A stretch of DNA of 40,351 nt from Prevotellaceae bacterium (lineage in GTDB: Bacteria; Bacteroidota; Bacteroidia; Bacteroidales; Bacteroidaceae). Every line of letters begins with the position of its first letter. Within the stretch, counting starts at the first letter, position 1. The notes beneath the pieces were generated by a model. That model made no database searches. It saw nothing but the letters and a program-made list of their open reading frames with translations, and had not been told where the DNA came from. A program made the position numbers and the translations under genes. The stretch covers positions 24,862 through 65,212 of the forward strand of contig QAML01000101.1 in the NCBI GenBank assembly GCA_003150315.1, given 5' to 3'. This document shows positions 17,066 through 27,203 of the stretch, piece after piece.

Positions 17066-18037
17066 TTAATTCTGTTTCTCCCAAGTCTCTATCACCATTG
17101 ATACTTGTTGTTCCAAAGGTTGAGATGCGTCAATCCAATTAAGTTTTATGCCGCGTCGTTCCATTCCTCTGAACCATGTCATTTGTCGTTTTGCAAATTG
17201 TCGTATGGCTATGTTTAATTTTTCGAACATCTCTTCGTATGTCATTTCTCCTATGGCGTAGAGAGTAACATATTTGTATTCCAATCCGTAATACATCAAT
17301 TCTTCGGGGGTGATAGGTTCTGGAAAATTTTCTGTTGGGCAGTTTGGACTTTGCAGTCCTATGAGCGATTTTATTTCATCTACCATTCCTGCGTCAAGTC
17401 GTTCTTTTAATCGTTTGGTAATTCTGTGCCAACGCAGTTCGCGAGGGATTTCAAGACAAAAATTGATACTCTCCGGTTTGGAAAATTCTTCAGGTTCAAC
17501 AGGATGCTTGCTATAATAATCTTCTATTTCTATAGCCCTTATGGCGCGTTTGGGAGTATCAACATCTGTTGTGTTGTGCAGTTTTTTACCGTAGCTTTTA
17601 AGTATTTCCGTGAGTTCTTTGAGTCCTTTGCCTTCAAGGCTTTGACGCAATCGGGAATTCTCGGGAACAGGAGTCATTCTGTATCCTCTGAGCACACACT
17701 CTACATACATTCCCGAACCTCCGCATAATATCGGCGTTTTTCCACGAGAAATAATATCTTCATAAGCCTGCGAAAAATCGTGCTGGTAATTATATATGTT
17801 GTATTTCACTCCCGGGTCTACAATGTCTATCAAGTGGAATCTTATGTTTCTCCCATTTATATTGTATTCTTCTATGTCTTTTCCCGTACCGAGTGTCATG
17901 CCGCGATAAATCTGTCTGCTGTCTCCGCTTATGATTTCGCCGTTTAATTTGTCGGCAACTCTTACTGCAAGCGATGTTTTGCCGCATGCCGTAGGTCCTA
18001 CTATGGTTAGTATGTTGTGTTTGTCTTTATGTTCCAT
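17066..18037 (-). CDS. miaA: tRNA dimethylallyltransferase
   Basis: 323 residues. MiaA transfers the dimethylallyl group to N6 of A37 in tRNAs that read U-starting codons. The P-loop GPTACGKTSLA (14-24) contains the catalytic Thr region; SGDSRQIYRGM matches the substrate-binding loop; HLIDIVDPG, GGSGMYVECVLRG, VDTPKRAIRAIEI (zinc-finger-less insertion region) and AIRQFAKRQMTWFR complete the family set. The usual GTAKP after the RGM motif is GTGKD here; this phylum commonly has two MiaA paralogues, and this may be the more diverged one. Length is normal. It is monocistronic with its own promoter. Confidence 0.93.
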   Translation of the reverse strand: MEHKDKHNILTIVGPTACGKTSLAVRVADKLNGEIISGDSRQIYRGMTLGTGKDIEEYNINGRNIRFHLIDIVDPGVKYNIYNYQHDFSQAYEDIISRGKTPILCGGSGMYVECVLRGYRMTPVPENSRLRQSLEGKGLKELTEILKSYGKKLHNTTDVDTPKRAIRAIEIEDYYSKHPVEPEEFSKPESINFCLEIPRELRWHRITKRLKERLDAGMVDEIKSLIGLQSPNCPTENFPEPITPEELMYYGLEYKYVTLYAIGEMTYEEMFEKLNIAIRQFAKRQMTWFRGMERRGIKLNWIDASQPLEQQVSMVIETWEKQN

Positions 18038-18073
18038 TGCATTGCTGTTCTACCGGTAGTGATTTCGAACAAC

Positions 18074-18081
18074 CAAAGTTA
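18074..18081 (-). promoter_or_regulatory. -7 promoter box of miaA
   Basis: TAACTTTG on the minus strand fits TAnnTTTG, with a predicted leader of about 30 bases before ATG 18037. Confidence 0.6.
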
Positions 18082-18212
18082 ACCATATAATGCGATATAA
18101 ACCTTTGTTGGCATGATTAAATGCGTAATGAAAAATCATTTTTACCGATATGGAAGTGCCGGAAAGGTGTAAACAAGTGCAATTTTGTGGTTGTTTTTTA
18201 TCGCTTTTTAAT

Positions 18213-18345
18213 GTCGAAAAAAAAGATAAGGCATCTTGTGAAAAATACAAGCCATGTATTTTAAAATATAAGCCATATATTTTGAAATATGTGCCTTGTA
18301 TTTTTGAACTTTATAAGAATCTGGCAAATAGAAACTTATAAAGAG
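18213..18345. repeat. Interspersed palindromic repeat, copy 4
   Basis: It begins GTCGAAAAAAAAGATAAGGC and runs through ACAAGCCATGTATTTT, ATAAGCCATATATTTTG and AAATATGTGCCTTGTATTTT, a ladder of GCC/GGC units. The right tail AGAAACTTATAAAG matches copies 2 and 3. It separates the miaA promoter from the spacer that follows the immunity-like gene. Confidence 0.85.
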
Positions 18346-18449
18346 GTATTTTTATGGGTGTATTTTCTGTGTTTTGCCGGGTTCTGTGCGAGTTATTGCA
18401 TGCTGCATTTTTAGGCAAATAAGAAAGGCATTACTTAAAGGGAACTGTG

Positions 18450-18560
18450 TTTGAAAGGTGATGCTTTCAAATTCAGCTTGGGCGGATTTGCATTGCTTTT
18501 GCATATACCAAAGTAACCAAAAGGCTGGATACCAAGCGAGGTTTCCAGCCTTTATTTTTG
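18450..18560 (+). ncRNA. Possible structured RNA or remnant ending in a terminator-like hairpin
   Basis: Two hairpins stand in a gene-free stretch: TTTGAAAG with CTTTCAAA at 18450-18471, and AAAGGCTGGA with TCCAGCCTTT at 18520-18553, the latter followed by TTTATTTTTG on the plus strand, like an intrinsic terminator. No plus-strand gene precedes it and no exact TAnnTTTG box is visible upstream, so it may be a small RNA, or the 3' debris of a lost gene or element. Confidence 0.25.
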
Positions 18561-18729
18561 AACATTTTGTTCATGCGTTTAGCGGACACCAATAATTTAA
18601 TTTAAGGATAAAAGCTAAAATTATCGTGTAATGGCTCTTTTCATGCTTTTAGGTCTTAAATTGTAAGTATTCGCTTTTTGATAGTACCTTTTCAATATGA
18701 CTCAAAAAATGAAAGATGTGAATCATGTA

Positions 18730-18777
18730 AAAAGAGCCTTATTCAACTATATTTTAGAGTATGAATACGGCTCTTTT
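18730..18777 (-). terminator. Intrinsic terminator of the toxin/immunity-like pair
   Basis: AAAAGAGCC-TATTCA pairs with TGAATA-GGCTCTTTT over 15 of 16 positions with a 16-base loop. On the minus strand it ends in CTCTTTTTACATG. A partly matching third arm (GGCTCTTTTCATG near 18632) could pair with the same sequence and form an alternative structure. Confidence 0.75.
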
Positions 18778-18829
18778 AAATAACAATAATCAGCTTTCAA
18801 GTAGAAAGACTTTTTAGTTTTGTATCTAC

Positions 18830-19294
18830 TTATACAAATGTTTTCAAATTATAGCTGAAATCATGAACCAATTTTGTCATGTTGGTGTCAAGTTTCTTGT
18901 TTTTGACAACATTTCCCAATATGTTAAATTTTGAGAGCATTGAAGATACAAGAAATTCTCTTCTCTCTGTTTCTGAAAACTGGAAAAAAGAGCGTTCTAC
19001 AATAATAGGTATTCCTATTGCTTTTTCTTTTTTTCTGTATTGTTCGATCTCTTTTATATGTATTCGCTCATAATCACAAGGCATAATGTAAAATTGGAAA
19101 AGAATTCGTTTTAAATCTTTACCATAATCGATATATGAAAGTGATTTTAGGAGTATATCGATACCCTTTTCACCCCAAATATAGGTGCGAAATTCATCTC
19201 CTCTCTTAATTGCTTCTTCTGATGATTCATCCGATGCATCTATAGGCAATGATGGATAAGAAAGGAAGAATGCTAAGATATTCATATCTTCCAT
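18830..19294 (-). CDS. Unknown protein, candidate immunity protein
   Basis: 154 residues, no signal peptide, no cysteine motif; predicted mostly helical with many aromatic and charged residues (FFLSYPSLPIDASDESSEEA, YIDYGKDLKRILFQFYIM, FFQFSETERREFLVSSML). I do not recognise a family. Its ATG is one base after the stop of the GIY-YIG-like ORF, an arrangement typical of toxin-immunity pairs, where a small cytoplasmic protein neutralises the preceding toxin domain. An in-frame ATG three codons later is an alternative start. The immunity role rests on context alone. Confidence 0.6.
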   Translation of the reverse strand: MEDMNILAFFLSYPSLPIDASDESSEEAIKRGDEFRTYIWGEKGIDILLKSLSYIDYGKDLKRILFQFYIMPCDYERIHIKEIEQYRKKEKAIGIPIIVERSFFQFSETERREFLVSSMLSKFNILGNVVKNKKLDTNMTKLVHDFSYNLKTFV

Positions 19295-19295
19295 A

Positions 19296-19577
19296 TTAAT
19301 GCATATTTTTATTTAACGATCCTCTTTGTATGGTGTTTTGCTTGTATTCCCATTCATAAGCAGCTCGCCTATTATGGAATAGTTGCTTTATCATATATTT
19401 ATCACTCATGTACCATTTTGGATAATGAGATTCTGCCACAGGCTTTGAAGTAATTCCTTTTTTCAAAAAAGTTCCATCATTAGAGTATAATTTATATCCC
19501 CATGTCGGAGCTGGATTTTTCAAAGAATTGCCATGTATTTTTGTTACTACATTTTTGTAAGAGATATGCGGAAGCAT
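19296..19577 (-). CDS. GIY-YIG-like toxin-domain fragment
   Basis: 93 residues from ATG 19577 (a GTG five codons upstream lies inside the gap terminator and is unlikely). The pattern YKLYSNDGTFLKKGIT resembles the GIY...YIG strands of the GIY-YIG nuclease domain found at the C-termini of polymorphic toxins, and NRRAAYEWEYKQN would supply the Arg and metal-binding Glu; the end RGSLNKNMH resembles the usual Pro/Gly-Leu-Asn end. No trafficking or export region is present: the frame starts directly after the gap terminator, so this is a toxin tip detached from its carrier. It could be an orphan cassette awaiting recombination, a decayed gene, or a small intracellular nuclease. No own promoter box is obvious. 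Confidence 0.6.
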   Translation of the reverse strand: MLPHISYKNVVTKIHGNSLKNPAPTWGYKLYSNDGTFLKKGITSKPVAESHYPKWYMSDKYMIKQLFHNRRAAYEWEYKQNTIQRGSLNKNMH

Positions 19578-19585
19578 ATAAAAAG

Positions 19586-19622
19586 AAACCACCCTCGCAC
19601 ATTATTTGTGCGAGGGTGGTTT
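19586..19622 (-). terminator. Intrinsic terminator of gap
   Basis: A perfect 16-bp stem (AAACCACCCTCGCACA with TGTGCGAGGGTGGTTT, five-base loop) runs into TTTCTTTTTAT on the minus strand, 21 bases past the gap stop. Its T-run abuts the ATG of the toxin-like ORF. Confidence 0.93.
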
Positions 19623-19643
19623 TATGATTTGAAAAAATACAAA

Positions 19644-20690
<1,047 letters not shown>

Positions 20691-20721
20691 TTAATTAGGT
20701 TGTTTGTTTAATTATTTGGCG

Positions 20722-20729
20722 CAAAATTA
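20722..20729 (-). promoter_or_regulatory. -7 promoter box of gap
   Basis: TAATTTTG on the minus strand fits TAnnTTTG; the predicted leader is about 37 bases. It is 12 bases from the mscL box on the other strand. Confidence 0.65.
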
Positions 20730-20741
20730 CGAAATTGTTTT

Positions 20742-20749
20742 TACTTTTG
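20742..20749 (+). promoter_or_regulatory. -7 promoter box of mscL
   Basis: TACTTTTG fits TAnnTTTG; a TTTG at 20715-20718 could be the -33 element with a 23-base spacer. It would overlap the gap promoter. Confidence 0.6.
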
Positions 20750-20776
20750 CCGAGTTTTAATGCAATTAATTTGGAT

Positions 20777-21187
20777 ATGAGCAAATTTATAAAGGAATTC
20801 AAAGAGTTCGCAGTTAAGGGAAATGCCATTGATATGGCTGTTGGTGTAATTATAGGTGCAGCTTTCGGAAAGATAGTTTCATCGATAGTTTCGGATATAA
20901 TAATGCCTCCTATAGGATGGCTTATTGGCGGGATGGATTTTACGGATCTCAAGGTGAAGCTGCCTGTCAATCCCATAAACCCTGAAGTTTCGGCAACTAT
21001 TAATTACGGGGTGTTCGTACAGACTGTCATAGAATTTGTGATTATTGCTTTTTGTGTTTTCTTGCTTGTTAAGGGAATAAACATCATGGCAAGGAAAAAG
21101 AAAGACGAAACTCCGGCTGCTCCTCCTGCTCCGTCTAAAGAGGAGCTATTGCTTACCGAAATTCGAGACATACTGAAAAATAAGTAA
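20777..21187 (+). CDS. mscL: Large-conductance mechanosensitive channel
   Basis: 136 residues from ATG 20777; the longer frame to 20735 crosses the promoter box. MscL is a homopentameric inner-membrane channel that opens on hypo-osmotic shock. [20 protein letters not shown] is the N-terminal amphipathic helix; TM1 is [20 protein letters not shown] with its gate glycines; TM2 is [20 protein letters not shown]; the C-terminus ends in a charged helix ([16 protein letters not shown]) after a Pro/Ala-rich linker. Length is typical. The next gene starts 43 bases downstream on the same strand and may be read through. Confidence 0.96.
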   Translation: MSKFIKEFKEFAVKGNAIDMAVGVIIGAAFGKIVSSIVSDIIMPPIGWLIGGMDFTDLKVKLPVNPINPEVSATINYGVFVQTVIEFVIIAFCVFLLVKGINIMARKKKDETPAAPPAPSKEELLLTEIRDILKNK

Positions 21188-21230
21188 GAAGTTTCTTTGT
21201 TCTTTTGTTAAAGCGTAAAAACAATAAATA

Positions 21231-23048
21231 ATGACAAATATTTGGTTGTTTGTGCGAAAAATCGTGTTGGTTGCGGCATGTGTTTCTGCAGCAGTGGCTG
21301 ATGCGCAGTTTTTGAAGTCGGACACGTGGGCTGTAACCGATGCTCTTGGCAGAAAAGCTTTGCAAGATCCCGATAGTGTGAAACTGCGTAAAGAAAAAGA
21401 GGTCGCCATATTCTATTGGACATGGCATCAATGGAATTATCCGCAGGGAATAACAGATCGCAATGTAAGTAAAATACAACGCGAACAGCCGGAGGCTATG
21501 GAAAGCTATGATCATCCGGCTTGGAAGAATTGGCGGGCACATTATTTTTGGGAAGAACCGTTATTGGGATATTATAGTACTTTTGATCCTTGGGTACTTC
21601 GTAAACATGCCGAAATGCTTGCCGATGCAAAGGTAGATGCTGTATTTTTTGATTGTACCAATGGCGATTTGACCTGGGATAAGTCATATAAAACACTTTT
21701 GCGTGTATGGCACCAGGCACGCCTTGACGGGGTAAATACTCCCAAAATTGCTTTTATGCTTCCGTTCGGATACAGCGATAATTCAAAAAAATCACTCACG
21801 CGTCTTTATAATGAATTGTACAAGCCCGGACTGTATAAGGATCTGTGGTATTATTGGGACGGAAAGCCTGTGATTATGGCATATTGCGATAATTTTGATA
21901 AGAATGTACCGGAAGAAAAAGAAATACTTGATTTCTTTACATATCGCCCGGGACAACCTGATTACGTTAACGGTCCTGCCAACAATCCCAATTGGAAACA
22001 ATGGGGATGGCTCGAGGTTTACCCACAACACGGTTACGTAAAGACAGAAAAAGGCTACGAACAAGTTACGGTGGGAATGGCGCAAAATACAAGCGATGCC
22101 ACAAACGGACATTGTTCTGCTTTTAATGTTGATGGCAGTTATGGCAGAAGCTATTCCAAATTAAAGGGTTTCGATACTCGTAAGGATGCCTATCTTTATG
22201 GATGGAATTTTAACGAACAATGGAGTCGTGCTTTTGAACTTGATCCTAAAATGGTTTTTGTAACTGGTTGGAACGAGTACGTAGCGGATATGTTCAAGAA
22301 CGGAGAAGTTTGGAAAGGGCGCAATTTTGCTTTTGTTGATCAGTTTGATTGGGATCACAGCCGCGATATAGAACCCAATAAAGGTTGGGGTAGTAAAGGT
22401 GATGTCTATTATTATATGCTTGTGGACAAGGTAAGGCGTTTCAAAGGAATAGAAAAGCCCGAAAAAGTATCAGAAGCAAAAACAATAAAAATTGATTGCC
22501 TTGACGAATGGAAAGATGTGAAACCCGTATATAAAGATTATCGCGGCGATGTTATGCACAGGTATTGCAGTGGCGCATTTAATATTACTTATACCAACAA
22601 TACGGGTAGAAATGATATAGTGGAAGCGCGTGTGGCGCGTGATAATAAGAATGTTTATTTCTATGTGCGTACCGACAGTTTGCTTTCTCCGCGCTCCGAC
22701 AAGAATTGGATGGTTTTGTTTGTGGACATAGATCGTGAAAAAAATACTGGCTGGGAAGGCTACGACTTTGCTATCAATCGTCAAACTTCGTCTGACGGAT
22801 ATGTTTCTGTGGAAAAAGGTGCAGGAAATGATTGGAATTGGAAAGCAGTGGGCAAGGCTAAGGTTGCGGTATATGACAAAGCAATAGTAATAAGCGTTCC
22901 GCGAGAACTCATGGAGTGCAAGGGTAAAAAACTTGACTTTGAATTTAAGTGGAGCGACAATATGCAGGAAGAGGGTAATCCTATGGATTTCTATGTAAAC
23001 GGGGATGTTGCTCCTTCCGCGCGATTCAATTATGTTTATTGCGAATAA
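21231..23048 (+). CDS. Secreted GH71/GH99-like glycoside hydrolase with C-terminal CBM9-like domain
   Basis: 605 residues. A signal peptide (VRKIVLVAACVSAAVADA) is followed by a TIM-barrel domain: VAIFYWTWHQWNYP, EPLLGYYSTFDPWVLRKHA, VDAVFFDCTNGDLTWD, IAFMLPFGYSD, YWDGKPVIMAYCDN and MVFVTGWNEYVADMF. This is the layout of GH71/GH99-related families, which act on alpha-glucan or alpha-mannose linkages; the exact family is uncertain. The C-terminal ~170 residues (CLDEWKDVKPVYKDYRGD, VARDNKNVYFYVRTD, WMVLFVDIDREKNTGWEGYD) resemble a CBM9-like carbohydrate-binding domain. No SusCD genes are adjacent. No exact promoter box precedes it, so it may be co-transcribed with mscL. Confidence 0.78.
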   Translation: MTNIWLFVRKIVLVAACVSAAVADAQFLKSDTWAVTDALGRKALQDPDSVKLRKEKEVAIFYWTWHQWNYPQGITDRNVSKIQREQPEAMESYDHPAWKNWRAHYFWEEPLLGYYSTFDPWVLRKHAEMLADAKVDAVFFDCTNGDLTWDKSYKTLLRVWHQARLDGVNTPKIAFMLPFGYSDNSKKSLTRLYNELYKPGLYKDLWYYWDGKPVIMAYCDNFDKNVPEEKEILDFFTYRPGQPDYVNGPANNPNWKQWGWLEVYPQHGYVKTEKGYEQVTVGMAQNTSDATNGHCSAFNVDGSYGRSYSKLKGFDTRKDAYLYGWNFNEQWSRAFELDPKMVFVTGWNEYVADMFKNGEVWKGRNFAFVDQFDWDHSRDIEPNKGWGSKGDVYYYMLVDKVRRFKGIEKPEKVSEAKTIKIDCLDEWKDVKPVYKDYRGDVMHRYCSGAFNITYTNNTGRNDIVEARVARDNKNVYFYVRTDSLLSPRSDKNWMVLFVDIDREKNTGWEGYDFAINRQTSSDGYVSVEKGAGNDWNWKAVGKAKVAVYDKAIVISVPRELMECKGKKLDFEFKWSDNMQEEGNPMDFYVNGDVAPSARFNYVYCE

Positions 23049-23095
23049 AAGTCTTGAAAATAGCGGAGCTTGTATGCTGTTCTGCTAATTTGTTG

Positions 23096-23103
23096 CAATT
23101 TTG
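23096..23103 (+). promoter_or_regulatory. Possible -7 box of the DMP19-smpB-metH operon
   Basis: CAATTTTG differs from TAnnTTTG in one position and lies 20 bases before the ATG at 23124, the distance seen for other promoters here. Confidence 0.35.
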
Positions 23104-23123
23104 CACTATTCAAGAAGATAAAA

Positions 23124-23642
23124 ATGGAAGAAAACAAAAATAAATTACCCGAAATAAGCAGAGAAGAACTCGAAGCTGCAAAGAAAGCAGGTTCGGGTTC
23201 TCTTTGTGAACTTGTGTCCCGGAAAGCGTTGGAAAGCGTAGGAGGAAAACTCGATTCGGAATCTATGCCAAAACTTACTTCTTCGCAGATAACTATAATT
23301 GGATATATAATATTGCGTCGCGAATTGCTTGAGGGAGGCTTTGTGCAACTCATTCACAATGGTTACGGTCCTTTTTTCTTTGAGAATCCTTTCGCAAAAG
23401 CCATGCGGGAGATGGGATTGAAAGAATTGTGCAACATGTTGTACGATGTGAGACGTTTGTACGAAAAGACAGCAGGAGAAATAACACGCGATTGCTCCGA
23501 TGAAGAATTCATGGCTCTTTACGAGAAATTCGAAAAGTATGACGAATACGATGATGAATATGTAGAGCGTGAAACAGAATATACCGAAGCCGTGGGTTCT
23601 TATATAGAAGCAAATATAGATGAGTTTTTGACTATAAGGTAA
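23124..23642 (+). CDS. DMP19-family (DUF4375-like) protein
   Basis: 172 residues from ATG 23124; the frame extends upstream but only through the promoter region. The central part, [20 protein letters not shown] then [20 protein letters not shown], matches the DMP19/DUF4375 pattern of a GGF-x-QLI-x-NG motif and an amphipathic helix. Family members have been described as DNA-mimicking proteins in Neisseria, but most are uncharacterised. The C-terminal third is very acidic ([20 protein letters not shown]), consistent with DNA mimicry or simply a soluble acidic protein. It lies eight bases upstream of smpB, hence first of a three-gene operon. Confidence 0.8.
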   Translation: MEENKNKLPEISREELEAAKKAGSGSLCELVSRKALESVGGKLDSESMPKLTSSQITIIGYIILRRELLEGGFVQLIHNGYGPFFFENPFAKAMREMGLKELCNMLYDVRRLYEKTAGEITRDCSDEEFMALYEKFEKYDEYDDEYVERETEYTEAVGSYIEANIDEFLTIR

Positions 23643-23650
23643 GAAAGACA

Positions 23651-24124
23651 ATGGCTTTGACGCAAAAGAAGATAGAAATAAAGAACAAACGTGCCGAACA
23701 CGACTATTTCGTACTCGATACATACAATGCAGGTATTGTGCTTTGTGGTACCGAGATTAAATCCATACGTGCAGGAAAGGCGGGACTGACTGATTCTTTC
23801 TGCTACATCCGCGATGGCGAAATTTGGGTCAAGAATGTTTATATAGCAGAATATTTTTACGGCTCGTTTTATAATCACGAGGCTCGGCGTGACCGTAAAC
23901 TATTACTCAATCGCAGAGAAATTCGAAGATTGGCACAGGAAACAAAAAATCCGGGTCTTTCCATAGTTCCGCTTTTACTTTATATAGATGAAAACAATAG
24001 GGCGAAACTTAAAATTGGTTTGGTGCGTGGCAAAAAAGAATACGACAAACGACAGACACTAAAGGAAAAGGAAGACAAAAGAATGATGGCGGAGAAGTTC
24101 AAAGCCATAAACATGAGACGATGA
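23651..24124 (+). CDS. smpB: SsrA-binding protein
   Basis: 157 residues. SmpB binds tmRNA and brings it to stalled ribosomes for trans-translation. The OB-fold core is clear: [40 protein letters not shown] (the conserved tmRNA contact), [26 protein letters not shown], then [20 protein letters not shown] and a basic C-terminal helix ([19 protein letters not shown]). The stop overlaps the metH start by four bases. The tmRNA gene itself is not in this window. Confidence 0.96.
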   Translation: MALTQKKIEIKNKRAEHDYFVLDTYNAGIVLCGTEIKSIRAGKAGLTDSFCYIRDGEIWVKNVYIAEYFYGSFYNHEARRDRKLLLNRREIRRLAQETKNPGLSIVPLLLYIDENNRAKLKIGLVRGKKEYDKRQTLKEKEDKRMMAEKFKAINMRR

Positions 24125-26916
24125 CAACAAAAGAAAGAATTATAAGCCTGATGCGCCAAAGAGTATTGATTCTCGATGGTGCCATGGGCACAATGATACA
24201 AAGTTACAATCTTACAGAAGAGGATTATCGCGGAGAACGTTTCAAAGATTTGCCGGGACTTCAAAAAGGCAATAATGATTTGCTTGTTATTTCGCGTCCT
24301 GATGTTATTGGCGATATACACAGACGCTATCTTGAGGCGGGAGCCGACATTATAGAAACTAATTCTTTCAGTTCGCAGCGTATTTCCATGGAAGATTATG
24401 GCGCGTGCGATTACTGTCATGAGTTGAATGTGTCGGCGGCAAGGCTCGCACGCAAATATGCCGACGATTTTACAGCCAAGAATCCCGAAAAACCACGTTT
24501 TGTGGCGGGTTCCATAGGTCCTACAAACAAAACGTGTTCTCTCAGCCCCGATGTCAACAATCCCGCACTTCGCAATATTACTTTCGATGAACTTGCTTCG
24601 GCTTACAAAGACCAGATAAAGGCTCTTATAGAGGGCGGCGTGGATATTCTGCTTATTGAAACGATTTTCGATACCCTTAACGCCAAGGCTGCATTGTTTG
24701 CTGCCCGCGAGGCAATGGACGAAATGAGCGTGGAACTGCCTGTAATGCTTTCGGTAACAGTTGCCGATAAAGCAGGGAGAACTCTGTCGGGGCAGACATT
24801 AGAGGCTTTTGTGGCTTCAATTGACCACGCGGGAGTAATGTCTGTTGGCTTGAACTGCTCGTTTGGCGCAAAGGACATGAAACCTTTCCTTGAGTCTCTC
24901 GCATCGTTCGCACCTTATTATATATCTGTATATCCCAATGCAGGATTGCCAGACGAAATGGGCAAATACCGTCAAACGCCGAAGGAAATGGCTGTACAGG
25001 TGCAGGAGTTTGTTGACGAAGGGCTTGTTAATATTATCGGCGGTTGTTGCGGAACTACTGACAAATTCATAGCTGAATATGAAGGAATCATAAGACATGA
25101 CGGAACGTTCAAAACACCTCATGTTCCCGTAAAGCGAGACCACAATCTGTGGCTTTCGGGACTTGAAAGCAAACGTCTTTTGCCCGGAAGTAATTTTATG
25201 AATATTGGTGAGCGTTGCAACGTTGCCGGTTCCCGTAAGTTCTTGCGTTTGATAAAAGAAAAGAAATACGAAGAGGCTCTTACCATAGCCCGCAAACAGG
25301 TAGAGGACGGTGCGCAGGTTCTCGACATAAATTTCGATGACGGTTTGCTTGATGCCAAAGAAGAAATGATTCATTTTCTGAACCTTCTTACTTCCGACCC
25401 AGACATAGCCCGTGTTCCGCTGATGATAGACTCTTCCAAATGGGACGTGGTCATGGCAGGTTTGAAATGTGTGCAGGGTAAGTGTATTGTCAATTCCATT
25501 TCTTTGAAAGAGGGTGAGGAAAAGTTTCTTTCCCATGCCCGCGAATTGCGCAAGATAGGCGCGGCAACCGTTGTAATGGCTTTCGACGAGGTGGGGCAGG
25601 CTACATCGTTTGAAAGAAAAATAGAAATTTGTGAACGTGCTTACAAACTGCTTACCGAAAAGGTTCATTTCCCGCCTGAAGACATAATTTTCGACCCCAA
25701 TGTGCTTTCCATTGCCACAGGTATGGCGGAACACGACCGCTATGCGCTCGATTTTATTGAGGCTACGGGTTGGATTCGCAAGAATCTTCCTTATGCCCAT
25801 GTCAGCGGCGGTGTCAGCAACCTTTCTTTCTCTTTCCGTGGCAACAATTATGTACGTGCGGCACTGAACGCAGTATTTCTTTACCATGCCATAGGTGAGG
25901 GAATGGATATGGGTATAGTCAATCCGTCTACTTCTGTAACATACGACGACATAGACAAAGACCAACTGAAAATCTTTGACGATGCAATAATGTACACCTC
26001 GCCAGAGGCTTCCCAAAAACTGATTGAGCTGGCAGACAAGTTGCTCGAGGAGCAGAATGCAGGGGGTGGAAAATCTCTGACATCCAATCATAATGTGGCT
26101 GCCGATGCCTGGCGTGCAGAAAGTGTGGAGAAACGATTGGCGTATGCCCTGCGCAAAGGCATAACCGACCATATTGAAGAGGACATAAAGGAGGCTCTTG
26201 AAAAATATCCCAAGGCTGTAGATATAATCGAAGGACCTTTGATGGACGCAATGAACGAAGTGGGCGTTCTTTTCGGTGCCGGCAAAATGTTTTTGCCCCA
26301 GGTTGTTAAGACCGCCCGCACCATGAAAGCAGCCGTAGCTATATTACAACCCGTTATTGAGGCGCAGAAAAAAGGGGGAGAGGATTCGAAATCTTCGTTG
26401 CCTGAAATTCTGATTGCCACAGTAAAGGGCGATGTCCACGACATTGGCAAAAACATAGTTGCAACGGTTCTTTCGTGCAACAATTTCAATGTAATAGATC
26501 TCGGAGTAATGACTCCGCCGGAGAAAATTGTTGATGCCGCAAAAAAAGAGAATCCTGCGATTGTTGCTTTGAGTGGTCTTATCACGCCGAGCCTTGAAGA
26601 AATGACCAAAGTAGCCGAAATGATGGAAGCTGCCGGACTGAAAATGCCCATAATGGTAGGTGGTGCCACAACTTCCGAACTTCATACGGCGTTGAAGATA
26701 GCTTCGGTTTATTCAGGTCCCGTGGCGTGGACCAAGGATGCCTCGCAGGCGGCTATAGTTGCCGAAAAACTTATAAATCCGCGCACGTCGGCTGCATATA
26801 TAAGCGAGTTGAACGAATTGTATGCGCGTTTGCGTGAGGAGCATGAACAAAAAGAAAAGAATCCTACTGAAATTTCGCTCGAGGAAGCAAGAAAGCGCAA
26901 ACTGAATCTCTTTTGA
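24121..26916 (+). CDS. metH: Cobalamin-dependent methionine synthase lacking the C-terminal activation domain
   Basis: 931 residues against about 1,230 for E. coli MetH. The homocysteine domain spans about 1-325 ([16 protein letters not shown]; zinc-binding [12 protein letters not shown] and [12 protein letters not shown]). The pterin domain covers about 345-620 ([32 protein letters not shown]). The B12 module spans about 650-890, with the cap helices and [11 protein letters not shown], whose Asp-x-His-x-x-Gly carries the lower cobalt ligand, then [14 protein letters not shown] and MVGGATTS. The AdoMet-binding reactivation domain is absent; the protein ends in a charged tail after the B12 domain. 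Reactivation must use a separate protein or another route. No cobalamin riboswitch precedes the operon. Confidence 0.96.
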   Translation: MTTKERIISLMRQRVLILDGAMGTMIQSYNLTEEDYRGERFKDLPGLQKGNNDLLVISRPDVIGDIHRRYLEAGADIIETNSFSSQRISMEDYGACDYCHELNVSAARLARKYADDFTAKNPEKPRFVAGSIGPTNKTCSLSPDVNNPALRNITFDELASAYKDQIKALIEGGVDILLIETIFDTLNAKAALFAAREAMDEMSVELPVMLSVTVADKAGRTLSGQTLEAFVASIDHAGVMSVGLNCSFGAKDMKPFLESLASFAPYYISVYPNAGLPDEMGKYRQTPKEMAVQVQEFVDEGLVNIIGGCCGTTDKFIAEYEGIIRHDGTFKTPHVPVKRDHNLWLSGLESKRLLPGSNFMNIGERCNVAGSRKFLRLIKEKKYEEALTIARKQVEDGAQVLDINFDDGLLDAKEEMIHFLNLLTSDPDIARVPLMIDSSKWDVVMAGLKCVQGKCIVNSISLKEGEEKFLSHARELRKIGAATVVMAFDEVGQATSFERKIEICERAYKLLTEKVHFPPEDIIFDPNVLSIATGMAEHDRYALDFIEATGWIRKNLPYAHVSGGVSNLSFSFRGNNYVRAALNAVFLYHAIGEGMDMGIVNPSTSVTYDDIDKDQLKIFDDAIMYTSPEASQKLIELADKLLEEQNAGGGKSLTSNHNVAADAWRAESVEKRLAYALRKGITDHIEEDIKEALEKYPKAVDIIEGPLMDAMNEVGVLFGAGKMFLPQVVKTARTMKAAVAILQPVIEAQKKGGEDSKSSLPEILIATVKGDVHDIGKNIVATVLSCNNFNVIDLGVMTPPEKIVDAAKKENPAIVALSGLITPSLEEMTKVAEMMEAAGLKMPIMVGGATTSELHTALKIASVYSGPVAWTKDASQAAIVAEKLINPRTSAAYISELNELYARLREEHEQKEKNPTEISLEEARKRKLNLF

Positions 26917-27000
26917 AACTGTATGGAGTCGTAAACCGATGAAACGGCAGGTGTTTTTATGAAGCAGAAAGCCGTTGTCGAAGGATGGTTGTTTGATTCT

Positions 27001-27129
27001 CGAAAAAATACATGGCTTATCGCAAAAATTACGAGCCATATATTTTAAAATACAAGGCACTTATTTTAAAATAAGTGCCTTGTATTTTTTGCTATGATAA
27101 GTTTCTGAAAAACAAAGTCTTACAAAAGC
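27001..27129. repeat. Interspersed palindromic repeat, copy 5, with a perfect 42-bp palindrome
   Basis: Positions 27047-27088 form a perfect palindrome: two 21-base arms (AAAATACAAGGCACTTATTT... and its exact complement) meeting at 27067/27068. To its left are ACATGGCTTATCG and ACGAGCCATATATTTT. The right tail (AAGTTTCTGAAAAACAAAGTC, then TTACAAAA) is a diverged form of the tail in copies 2-4. It lies 84 bases past the metH stop, where it could also serve as a transcript end. Confidence 0.88.
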
Positions 27130-27203
27130 AGGGTAAAAGCGTGTATGTTCTTGGATTTTAAGGAGTTGCGGAAAAATTCAAAAGAGGTGGATTTTCATAC
27201 TCT

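Noticed and set aside
18562..18600. A possible insertion-sequence end (TTTAGCGGACACCAATAA)
   Set aside because: It looks like a terminal repeat in style, but I found no matching inverted partner, target duplication or transposase fragment nearby.
24817..26172. A 451-codon open frame antisense to metH
   Set aside because: It lies wholly inside the strongly supported metH gene, has no family resemblance, and its composition (many His, Tyr, Cys, Arg) is that of a shadow frame.
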